Positions 10,903 through 22,300 of a stretch of DNA of 64,000 nt are shown here, piece by piece (position 1 is the first letter of the stretch; the number at the start of each line of letters is the position of its first letter). The notes beneath the pieces were generated by a model, which was given only the letters and a program-made list of their open reading frames with translations, did not search any database and was not told where the DNA came from. The stretch spans positions 10,001 through 74,000 of the forward strand of contig CM075194.1 in the NCBI GenBank assembly GCA_037577475.1, read 5' to 3'. Origin of the DNA: Chaunax sp. Z400. Its lineage: Eukaryota > Chordata > Actinopteri > Lophiiformes > Chaunacidae. Both the position numbers and the translations under genes were made by a program.

Positions 10903-12640
10903 GGGATGCAGAGAACGCCTAGACAGGCCCAGGAACAGCGTTACCATAGACATGGCACCATTCCTGAACTCTGCTTCCCCTCCTTCCTTTCCTTTCTTCT
11001 ACTTCCATTTTTCTCTCGTACACTAAAAATTAAGATGTTAGAATAGGTCCTCAAACCAAGCGAGAAAAGGATTACTAATATCCAACCATAAAAACAGACT
11101 ATTATTTTTTTTAAACTGAGAATAACACTTAAAAGACCCTAAAAAGGAAAAGTAAACTACCCCCTATAAAGAGCACAAAACTTAAACCCGAAAAATACAG
11201 TTAACCCCACAACGGGACACCCAATAATACAAAAAACCAATAACTAAACAAAACGTGATTAGGCATGGAACACAATCTGGGGATTTGATCACCCTCAGAG
11301 GGCCTTTCTCAGGTGAGGGTGTACTGTTGTGAATGGCCGAAACTCCCGAAGATCCTGTTTATTCAATTTAGAATAGAAAACAACTAAAAAATCCAGATCT
11401 TGAAAAACTAAACTAAAACCAGAAGAAAAACAATAATAAAAATAATAACACGAGACTATGGAAATATGAAATCAAACATGACCAAACCATAGAACAGATC
11501 CAAACCCTAATAAGGACCTAAAAACAGTGATGCACAAGAAAAGGATACTGATATCCAATCATAAAAACAAACAACAATAAAAATGAGACTAAAACTAAAA
11601 TCCTTAAAATAACAATGATTTGGCACAAAGCATATTCTCTGTTCATAAACTAAGCTAGGACTAAACTAAACTAAGCAAATCTTTATCTTTATCTCTAAAG
11701 ACTAAAAAAGAGAACATAAATGGTAAAATAACCCCTTTTATTCTCTCCCCTTTCTCCCCCCCACACCAACACTCTAACTCTCCGTTCCACCTCTCTGAAC
11801 AGAGATGCAGAGAAAGCCCAAACAGGCACAGGAACAGCGTTACCATAGACATGGCACCATTCCTGAACCCTGCTTCTCTCTCCCCTTCCTCTGCTCTCTC
11901 TCTCTCTCCTCTCTGCTTGCTCTCTTTTTTCCCTCCTAGGGATGCAGGGAAAGCCTAGACAGGCACTGGAACAGCGTTACCATAGACATGGCACCATTCT
12001 TGAACTCTGCTTCTCTCTCCCCTTCCCCTGCTTCTCTCCCCCTCCTCTGCTCTCTCTCACTGCTCTGCTCACTCTCTTTTTTCCCTCCTAGGGATGCAGG
12101 GAAAGCCAAGACAGGCACAGGAACAGCGTTACCATAGACATGGCACCATTCCTGAACTCTGGTTCTCCCCTTGTTCTCTGCGCTCTCTCTCTCTCTCTCT
12201 CTCACTCTCTCTCCTTCTCTGCTCTCTCTTTTTTCCTCTTCCCTCCATTCCAAGCCCTACCCTGGCCGAGGCCCTTACCCTAACCATACCCAACCCCTAT
12301 GCCTAAACCTAACCTGACACAGACCTCCCAAGCCTAAACCTAACCCCACCCAGTTCCGTTTCTCTCCCATTCTAGCCCTACCCAGACCCAAGCCCTTACC
12401 CTAACCATACCCAACACCTATGCCTAACCCTAACAGGACACCGACCCCAGACAACCAACAGCGCTGCTAAGGTTCTAAAATCTTAAAAATAATAAATAAT
12501 ACAAAAGGGGAACCCCTATCGCAACAACCTCCCTTCCTACCCACCTCCCCAAATGGAGAGGTGGGTAGGGATGCAGAGAATGCCTAGACAGGCACGGGAA
12601 CAGCTTACCATAGACGTGGCTACTGCTCCTAACCTCTGCT
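10903..12640 (+). repeat. Five dispersed copies of a ~74-bp module
   Basis: A module starting GGATGCAG, then GACAGGCACAGGAACAGCG, TACCATAGACATGGCACCAT and TCCTGAACTCTGCTTC, occurs at about 10,903, 11,803, 11,939, 12,091 and 12,568. Spacings are irregular (900, 136, 152 and 477 bp). Copies 3 and 4 are preceded by a pyrimidine tract ending CCCTCCTAG, and several are followed by CT-rich microsatellite. There is no reading frame common to all copies. Confidence 0.85.
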
Positions 12641-14030
12641 CTCTCCTACTTCTACCACTTATCTTTCCTATCCCCCCTCCAGACCGAGGGATTCACCACT
12701 TTTCTCCTCTGTCCCCCCTAGACAGGGGTCTCACCCCTAATCTCTATTTATTACATACTGGGTCAGAGACAACGACCCTGAGGGTTATGAATGACATGCG
12801 CCGCCCCGTGCCTTGCCTTTGGCTTCTATACAACCACAGTGTCATTGGACAACCATGGGGGAGTCAATGGGAAACGAAATACCTAACGCTAACCCCCAAC
12901 CCTAACCCTAATCACTTAAATTTTATTACATGTTTTATAGCACTTACCTTACAAAGCACTTAATTAAATAGGACAGGGATAGCTGCATGGACCTGACAAC
13001 ACCCCCACCCACCCCAATAAGTTGATCTAATTCTATTTTATATTTGTGTTTGTTAGTGGTGTGTTATTTAATAAATATATGTATATAGATGTATGTCATG
13101 CAAGTGTGCCCATTACTTTATCAGCACTTATATTGTACATTTTATTAATCCCTACTGTGCCCTTGCAGTGACACTAACACAAGCACTTATTTTATTAAGC
13201 ACTTATTTATGTTTGGTTTTATGTTCACTGTTTCTTTACTTTGCGTATTTTAATGTACTTTTATTGAGAGAGATTGTGGGAGCCTTAACATTTTCTTCTC
13301 TCCCCTGTCCCTCCAGAGCCGTTGGTCCAAGAACCATGAATGGTTTTTAAATTGTAGGGGTTTTAAACAGTTTTTAAAGTGATTTTACTTACCCGGTCCT
13401 CGTGTGCCGGTGCACCTCGTAGCATCCTCCATGCTTGCTACGTCTTGACCCTCACCTAACCCTAACCCCTACAGTGGCCACACAAAACCATGCTTTCCTA
13501 ACTCTAACTCTAACCCGAGGCATTCAATTCATCATTTGAGGGTTTTTTTCCTGTGGTCCAATCTTGAGAACGATTCCAGATTTGTGTTCAGCATCTAAAA
13601 GTAACTGGGTTCCCCTTTCCAGGCTGTAGGACGCTTAGAAATCTTTTCAACTCAACACTTGGAAGAATTTCATCCCTTTCCTATATACATTACTATGCGG
13701 TCACCGGTTTTGGGCAAATAACTTCCGAACGGAAGCTTGTAGCGACTCGCAACCACTCTGCCAACCCACTAATTTGACCAAGAGCTTTCCAACGGTACCA
13801 GCCCGTGTCTCTACGACTTACTGTTCCGGAGATACGAAGGTGGGTAGGGCTACCCACAGTGGTTTTTAGCCCTTATCATGTCCCAACCCTAGCTTAGCTG
13901 TTACCCCAAACCTGACCCCTGACACCGAGAGCACCTGTGTCCCAGCACAAAGTGTTCCAGGGTCGTTAGCAAATAGGAGGATCCTGCGCTGAGCCACGCC
14001 CCCCTCCACCTGACCCCGACCCTAACCATG
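12240..14030. repeat. Telomere-like CCCTAACC-rich interval
   Basis: Degenerate telomeric-type hexamers (CCTAACCCTAACC, ACCCTAACCATACCC) recur at 12,265-12,440, 12,885-12,912, 13,450-13,515 and 13,870-14,030. Within it a ~121-bp unit (CCCTTACCCTAACCATACCC, then CTATGCCTAA) is duplicated at about 12,271 and 12,392. There are no long perfect TTAGGG runs, so this is an interstitial or subtelomere-like tract rather than a true telomere. Confidence 0.6.
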
Positions 14031-14560
14031 GGGCCTGCCTAGGAGCGCATTTTGGACCGTTCCGAGTTGATTGGTGTACGTGTGTCAGGAACTTTTTTCA
14101 GGCCCCTCCCATACATTGGCCCCCCGTGGGTTTTGGCCGTCCAAAACCACTATCGGCCGCAGCATGTGTGTGTCCCTCGTGTGGACACATCCAGTATTGC
14201 GGCGTACGTTTCGGCTTATAACTCCCTAATGCAGCGACCTAGGCGCCTGAAACTTGCAGGGAACATCTAGGGCACCCAGAGGCACCCGCTCAATTATTTT
14301 AACATTTCTTTGACAATCTGGCCCTAACTTTGGGATGCTCCCCAATTCTTTGGCTTATATCTCCCAAACCAAGTCGGATCAATTCGGAACCTCGATCTAT
14401 TGGGTGGTTTTCGGGGTTGCTGAACACACCAGAAGTGGTACCGTACAATGTCTCTACGATATATGGTTCGCGAGACACAGGGAATTTTCACAATTATTTA
14501 AAAATATCACCCCCCTTGCAGTTGAACAATTTCAACCATAATGATTGCCATGAAAGGGGA
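13720..14560. repeat. Highly diverged relatives of the satellite monomer
   Basis: At 14,178-14,262 the text TGTGGACACATCCAGTATTG, then TTATAACTCCCTAATGCAGC and GACCTAGGCGCCTGAAACTT, lines up in order with the satellite (TGTGGACACATCTGGTACTG, TTATAACTCAATAACCCAAT, GACCTAGAGACGTGAAATTG). At 13,728-13,800 CGACTCGCAACCA and GAGCTTTCCAACGGTACC match the reverse complement of satellite text, and GTCTCTACGA occurs again in forward orientation at ~13,807 and ~14,450. These look like ancient scattered or inverted copies. Confidence 0.6.
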
Positions 14561-16213
14561 AACTCCTAAAGCACACATGTACAAAGTTTCAGAGTCCTAG
14601 CATAAACTGTTCCTGAGTTATTAACAAAAACAGGATCCTGCATTGCAGGATAATTAAGAACCTTTTAAAATTATTTTAATTATTATTAATTAAAAGTATT
14701 TTCAATACTTGCAGTACCCTTCTGGCCATGCCACCATTGCACTCCTCTAGAGTGTTACGTTTTTAACCCAAACCTAACCCGTTAATCATGTGAGTGAGAT
14801 GTTAAAACTTGGGAAAACATAGTTGGTGACATTGATTGGAATGACAATTCTGGTTGTAATAGAGATTACATTTCAGATTTGAGGTAATATTGGGGTCAAG
14901 TTTAAATTTAATTTTGGAGGTGAGGGCATCAGCAATAAGCAGGAAAATGAAACAAATGTTTCTAGTGTTTGTCCCTTTTCACAGTTTGATCTAGCTGCCT
15001 GAGTGCATTGTCCAAGACAAGGATTAAGTGTTATTGGATTGGTTACAGGTGACGCAGGCAGACATTGTTGGACATTCAGTTTTGAATCTGTTCCTAGTTC
15101 GGCATGGTCTCTGAGACGTCACAAGACATAGGTAGACTGCAGAATTAACATGACATGCAAACAGCAAGGGCATGCAAGCCATCAGCCATTAACAGTTCTG
15201 CCATTACTGTAGCTGATATTTTTCTACTCTTTAAAATTCTCACTCTGCATTTTAAAATGTGTTTTTGAATTATCTGCAGCCATATAAAAGTAAACCTTTT
15301 TCTATCTTTTAGAAATGTTTTTCTGATTATTCTGCTGATTCGTCTCAGAATGGAGTGCAAACACATTTTTCTCAACAGCCTGCAAAGCTTAAGTTAATTT
15401 GAAGCATTTCTCTGGGCCAACAAGGTATTATTTTACTGTTTAAATGCCAAGTCATGGCATTAAGCCCTCTCAGTGTATGCCCTAACTACTGCACAGGTGC
15501 AAAGCCTAACGTCATGGGACCACGAGGGTCAAGGTATGTCCTAAACGCTAATGACTGATGCTGCATCTTACCTTTGGCCTCTGTCCTCTCATAATCCTGC
15601 CCATGCACTGCAACTCCTTCAATAACACATTACATTGACAACTGTCTCAGTGGCCATTAAGACTAACATTCTGGGTCATGTCACTGTAATTGTGTACAAA
15701 TTTAGTAACCTTTGTGCTATGAGTAAATATCAAAATAGTTAACCCAAATGTATGTGTCACTTTGAACCTACAAGTTCATAAAAGTAGGTGCTGTTATTGC
15801 TATACCTATAAGACTTGAATGTCACGGGTTTCCACCACTAGTTTGAGTTTTATCAATGGGATGACTTGGAGGCAGGTAGTAACAATCCATAATGAGCTAT
15901 AAATGGAGGAGCTAATCAGTGCTCAAGTCTTGACTTTAGCCTTTTAATAAAGCCAAAGGAGCTGTGGGGAAGCCACTGTTAGCATGTGATAGGGATAATC
16001 CTTTTAGGCAAAGCTTTACCTGTAAACAGTAAACACTTCCTCTCTCAGGCAGGATCAGCTCCTCAGAGTCAGACTGGACCCACATTTGAACAGTTTCACT
16101 GGCTGTCCTGCACCTCGGATCTTGGACAATAGTGATCATTGCATCTCACTAACATATTTTCTGTAGTTACTCAGGGGTGTGGGGGCTGCTGGGATAAGGA
16201 CTGATCCTGAATC
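14561..16213. other. Intergenic and putative 5' region upstream of the transporter gene
   Basis: No coding region is supported here. The sequence is AT-rich without a clear TATA box or CpG cluster. Any promoter and 5' UTR of the transporter gene should lie in the last few hundred bases, but I cannot place a transcription start. Confidence 0.4.
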
Positions 16214-16381
16214 ATGATGGAGGGGTTAGAGAAGATGTTGAAGAGTATGGTGCCTGTAAAAATCAGAGCGTATGTGACGGACTATTGCAAGAGGAATGGC
16301 CTGCTGACTCTCTCAGTCATCGCTGTTGTTACAGGCTGTGTCCTTGGATTTGTTCTCAGGTCGCTCAACCTATCAACACAG
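16214..16381 (+). CDS. slc1a7-like: Transporter coding exon 1 (aa 1-56)
   Basis: Starts MMEGLEKMLK; tandem ATGs at 16,214 and 16,217. Encodes the cytosolic N-terminus and most of the first membrane helix (LLTLSVIAVVTGCVLGFVLR). Donor CAG|GTATGA, phase 0. Confidence 0.85.
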
Positions 16382-19300
16382 GTATGAATCAATAGCAGGC
16401 TATGTGATTGGATACTAGTCTTAGATTATATTACCTAGTTAGGATGGGACGTAACATTGAGTCTGTTTAGGTTCCCTGCTGTCACTCACTGACACTAAAT
16501 ACTACCAGTTATGACATAGTGAATGAAAGCAAATAGATGCAGATCCAAAAGTACCAGCAGTCCAGGGACATAGACATGTTCAACCACAATAACAATAACA
16601 GCTATTACAATAGAGAGATTACAGTTTGTAGTATTTATAAGTACTACTACAATAACAACACTGATAATGATGATAATATTGATGATGATGATAGCAATAG
16701 TAAGAGTAATAATGATAATGGTAATGATGATGTCAGAGGGTGTCAACCATGATCCCAGCAGATCAGTCCACGGTGACCTGCGGGAAGAGGGAGCACATAG
16801 ACTCTGGGGAAGAAGTCAAGTTAGTAACATGAACTAATGATACATGAATGTGTAAAGAAGGGGGAGAAGAGAAGGCATGTACACTTACCTGCTCAGCAAC
16901 AAAGTGATGTTTGAACACTTTGCCCTTATGTCTGAATGGGTCATTTTCACTGAAAATGTATGATAGAAAACAGGAATTTTCTACATAGCAAAGGGCATCT
17001 TTATGATAAGTTAACCAGACTTTTTAAAATTGGCATTAGATTTTATTGGTGAACTTTTGTGTCACATTTTTAATTTAACATTGTCAACAAATAAGATCCA
17101 TGAGGCCAGAAAAGCTGTGCTTGTTATTCTCCTCTTCAGAGGAGGAGACCCAACTATCCTAAATAAATATAAGACAATCATCTGACAAGACCGAATGAGA
17201 CTAATGTCAAGAATTAAAAAAAATTTTTGAAATGCGCTCCTGAAACTTAACGTGATGGACGGAACACATTCCTGCATGCCCCTAGTCACGTCACTCATGG
17301 CGGGGGATAATTAATGGAGCAGTTTCAGTGTTACTATAATTAGCACCTAGTTAATTTAGCTAGCATTGTGTTCTTGTGCTTCACTCTTACTGAAGAGATT
17401 TTATTTGCTTTCAGCAGTATGATGGTAAACTGTGGAAGGCAGCCATTTCCTAGAACTAAGGTTTACTTCGCGTGTTCCTCTTTGACTCAGGCTAAGATCT
17501 ACTTCTCCTTCCCCGGAGAACTTCTGATGAGGATGTTGAAGATGTTGATTCTGCCACTCATCACCTCCAGGTAACAGACCTCACCTGTGTAGTCATTCTT
17601 CTGATAAAACTGTTATGCCCAGTCTAAGGGAAACCTGAGCACACCATAAAGAGTACGACTCCCTTCTCTCCCAACTCCCAAGGATGACTGGTGCCAGGGT
17701 AAAAGAAAAAAATCACAACAGTGAACACAAACTATGACTCAAGGCGATAACACCGACTTCCCCTCATGAAATGATTGATTTTCACAAACCTGCAGGAGAC
17801 AACTCATTAGCCACAGTATTATCAGTTCCTTTACTGTGATGTTGCAGTGTTAAACTCTTGCAGCATTAATGACCAACGCATAAGTCGCTGACTGTTGTTG
17901 TATTTTCGGGACAGAAATATCAGACAATTGTGGTCTGAGTACACAAGGATGGCCTGGAGCTTGAACCAACATGAACCTCAAAATGCTGTAGCCCCCACAA
18001 CAACGCCAAATATATGTTGAACTGTCTACATGTTCAGACCAGTTGGAATAATAAGCTACAATGTCATTTAGGCACACCTCACAAATTTGGTAATAGGAAG
18101 GACCATGTTCTTCACTTGACAGTAATCATTACGGTTTGATCTGATTTTGGAAAAAAAAGCAAGGGTGAGCTCCACACTGGAGCTGGACAAGGCTCATCAG
18201 TTTTCCAGTGGATCCTCAACCTCTTTCTGCATTACTGCCCTTTTTACTGGCTTAATGTAATACACATGCTGTTGAATGGGCTTGTCATCACCAACATCAA
18301 CATCAAAATGTAATATGGTGGTTTTGGCAGGTTTATCAGCAAACAGCTGCAGGTAGGAACGAGTGAGGGGACAAACTTGGCAGGTTTAGACCCAAAAAAA
18401 CACACCTTTTCCAGGATTTCAGAGTTTTCTAGATGCACATGGGACTGAACAGACTGCACATTAGCGTGTCATCTGCAGGGTTGTATGATTATGTCGTCAC
18501 AGTCATCAGACATTATACAGGTGCAGAAGACACACCCAGCGTACCCGAGTTTTCACAGTCCAAATATGGTTTCATCATATTGATATGACACACGTGTGAC
18601 TTTTTCTTCCTGTCCGGCATTCTAATTTCATAATTTGTGTCATTCAGTTATTTCGACGTCGAAAGGTCCCCCAATAATTCTGTGTGGACTCCAGTCACTA
18701 TGGCACTGGTCCTCCTTGGCAGTTGGGAAAGACGGTAGTCAAACTCTCTATGCTCTGCAAGGTTTCCCCTAGATGGGACATGGCAATATAGAACTAATTT
18801 ATTAATCCTCTATTAGACATAATCAATTTTGAAATTTGAACACCTACATCTAATGAACAGTCACTGGAAAAAAAACACATCGATGAATGTTATTAACACT
18901 TAAATATTAAAAAATCATTTCACTTTTGATTCAGTAAATAAAGACAGATGACATCTGAAATTATAATAAAGTAAATTATCAGTACATTTCCAGTGCTTAG
19001 ACCTTTACCAATTATCAAATTCCAATAATTTCATTTTCTGTTTATCGACAATTGAGTTAGTCAATTAATTTTCATTTTTTACTTCAAAATAATTTTCTAT
19101 TATTTTTTCATGTACCGACACTGAAATTAAATTCTTAAACTCTTCACTTCATTGTTTTTAATATGAATAAATTATTTTCCCATTCAGTCTTATGTCTGGC
19201 CTGTCAGCCATGGACACAAAGGCCAGCGGTCGTCTGGGAGTCTTGACCATCACCTACTACCTGTGGACGACCTTCATTGCTGTCATTGTCGGCATCGTGC

Positions 19301-22300
19301 TGGTGCTCATCATCCACCCAGGGACGGGCTCAGAGAAAGAGGGCCATCATTCGAGTTCAGGGCCTGTTATGACCTCCGCTGATGCTCTGCTGGACCTCAT
19401 CAGGTTAATACTGACAGCCACAAACACTCATTGACTGTCTGTCTGGATCAGCTGGAGTCTTTAGAGACTTGTTGGGACAGCCTGATAATAGGGAATTACA
19501 ATAGTCCAGCCTGGAAGTAATAAATGCAAGGATTAATTTTTCAGCATCTTTTTGAGACAGAATGATTTTTGATATATTACACAAGTGAAAGAAGGCAGTC
19601 CTAGAAATTTGTTTTATTTGTGAGTTAAAGGACATATCCTGGTCAAACATAACTCACAGATTTCTCACGGTGGAGCTGGAGGCCAAGGTAATGCCATCCA
19701 TTGTGGTTATATCATTAGATAGAGTGTTTCTGACATGTTTAGGGCCCAGCACAAGAACCTCAGTTTTGTCAGAATTGAGTAACAGAAAATTGGACGTCAC
19801 CCAGTTTTTTTTATATCCGTAAGACATGCCTGTAGTTTAATTAGCTGAATAGTTTCACCTGGTTTCATTGATAAGTATAATTGTGTGTCCTCTGCATAAC
19901 AATGGAAATTTATGGAGTGTTTCCTGACAATATTACCTAGAGGCAGCATATACAGGGTGACCATTATTGGTCCAAGCACAGAACCTAGCTGATGTTAGCT
20001 TACAGATTTTCTGCTCTTCCATCTTAGTTGGTCTCCATGATGAGGATTTGCTGTGCAGTATTGTTGACACCTGCAACAAAAAACGGACAACACAGACCAA
20101 TTAAATCCAGTACAATCCACTTAAGACTTTGTGACCTCTATGTGCCTCCTCAAGAACAGGAAGCTCCTTAATCACAAATCTCAAGGCATCAGTTTGATCC
20201 TGAGAGTGGACGTAAGAGCTGTCACAACAAAACTACAGCAAGCCCAAGTCCTTAAATTCAGTGAATTAATTATTACATGCAATCTGAAACTACACATAGA
20301 AATCTTAAAGGAAATCATGAAAAATAATAATGGACACAATGTTCTCGTAAGAAGCTGCAGCATCACATCTACGCAGCAGATCGGCTCAGAATAGTGATAC
20401 ACGTAACGGTGATCTGTTAAGCCTTCACTTTCCGAGAGGGTCTCAATGCAGTGTTACACTGGTGTGTTCCATTTATAGCTTCCTCTAAAAGCTTAATTGT
20501 AGCGATCTGTGTTGCTGTAAAGGTCAGGTGTTCATTTCAGTACTCTTACAGACTTTTGTCATACACAGACTACAGTCATATCTGCCTTATTAACGAATGA
20601 AGGCCTCTCTGTTTTCTAATGTTCTATGAAAATGTATTGCTGGTGTAGAACACAGAGGTCAGACTATACATTCTATGTTATTACAATGAGTGATGGAGGA
20701 CGTATTCAGATAATTAAAATAAAAGTGCTCCAGTTAAAGATTTCTGTAAAAGTCTGTTTAAAAAATATTTCAGTTAAAATGTTAATTATTGTAAAGAGAT
20801 CTGTAAGCATAAAAAAGGTAGTCCATGGTGGAAGATTTTGAGTGTTATACAATTCTTATTTAAATATATTAAATTATATTGTAAATTATATTATTATATT
20901 TCATTACAGTAGAAATCTTTATTTTAAGTACAAATGTTTAAAAAATTGTCAAATGACATTAGTATATTAAAAACAGATTCTTAGATGTAGTAGATGCATA
21001 CAGTGCTTCAGTAACTTAATGTACAGCATCATAACAATACTTTCTGGACATGATCATAGACTACTACATATTCAACCTGATTCCAAAAAACTGGAACATC
21101 ATGGGACAGAATATTTCAATAAATACAGAATACAATTATTTTCAAATCTTTTTACCTTGATGCAGTTGAATACAGTTCAAAGAAAGGATATTTAATGTTC
21201 AAACAGATAAATTTTGTTTTTATAAATATAAACTTCCTCTGAATTTGATGTCTGCAACGTGTTTATAAACAGTTGTTTCAGGTTGTTGTTTACGTTGTTC
21301 CATCACCTTTTATCACTCAGTCAGTGTTTGTGAGGAGACGACACCAACTGTTGGAGTTTAAAGTGAATTGTCTCTCATTCTGGTTTGATGTACAACTTCA
21401 GCTGATCAACAGTTTGAGGGGTCTGTTGTCGTATTTGGTTCACCATCATGCTCCACACATCTCCAATGGGGGACAGGTCTGGACTTAGACAGACCAGTCT
21501 AGTACCTGGACTCTTTGACTCTGACGCCTTGCTGTTGTAAGGCAGCAGAATGAGGCTTCATCGTCTGCTGGAATCAGCAGGACGTCCTGAAAAATATATC
21601 TGAATGGCAGCAGATGTTGATCCTGAACCTGTATGTAGCTTTATCTTTAATGTTGACTCGTCACACCAGAGGACTCTCTCTCTTTTGTTCTTCACATGTA
21701 GAGTCTTAACTTCCATCTGTGGCTGCAGCGATCATGTGTTCACTGACAATGGTTTTCACAGTGTTCCTGAGCCCACGGAGTAAAATGATCGATAGAATCA
21801 TGTCAGTTTTTAATGCAGAGTCATCTGAGTCTGTATTTATTCTAGCATCAGCTTGTAGTCTAAACATACAATGCTTGCATGTAACAGTTAGATACAGCAA
21901 AGAGGCACTTTTGGACAGGAAAGCTCACGTTTAGCCTGTTGGCCTTTGACTTGCTTCTGTGTCATGACCCCTTCAATTGCAGCTGATAAGAAACAGTAGC
22001 TCCAGTCTTCAGTTAGCGGGGCCGCCGATGTACAGCATGTCTTGGGTGGAGACACAGCAAGAGAGGGGAATATTATACAGAACGATAAATGCTTATGTCA
22101 ATGGGAAATAAAGTGGTAGTCATGAGCAGAGGGTCGTCTTGAAGAGGTGGTCGGTGCACCAGGTTGCTTCTAATAGTCAGCTTTGCTCGGTGTCGTGAAC
22201 GTTGCTACACTCTACCGCTGTTTGCTACACTGGATTGATTTGATCATTGTTTGACCTCTAGGGCTGCTTGAGAATAACATGCACATGATCTTATCTTGAT

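Noticed and set aside
11936..12306. Open frames rich in Glu/Arg or Ser/Leu on both strands
   Set aside because: They arise from CT-rich simple sequence between copies of the 74-bp module.
15145..15375. 76-codon basic minus-strand open frame
   Set aside because: No domain, no splice context and no homology I can recall; consistent with chance in AT-rich sequence.
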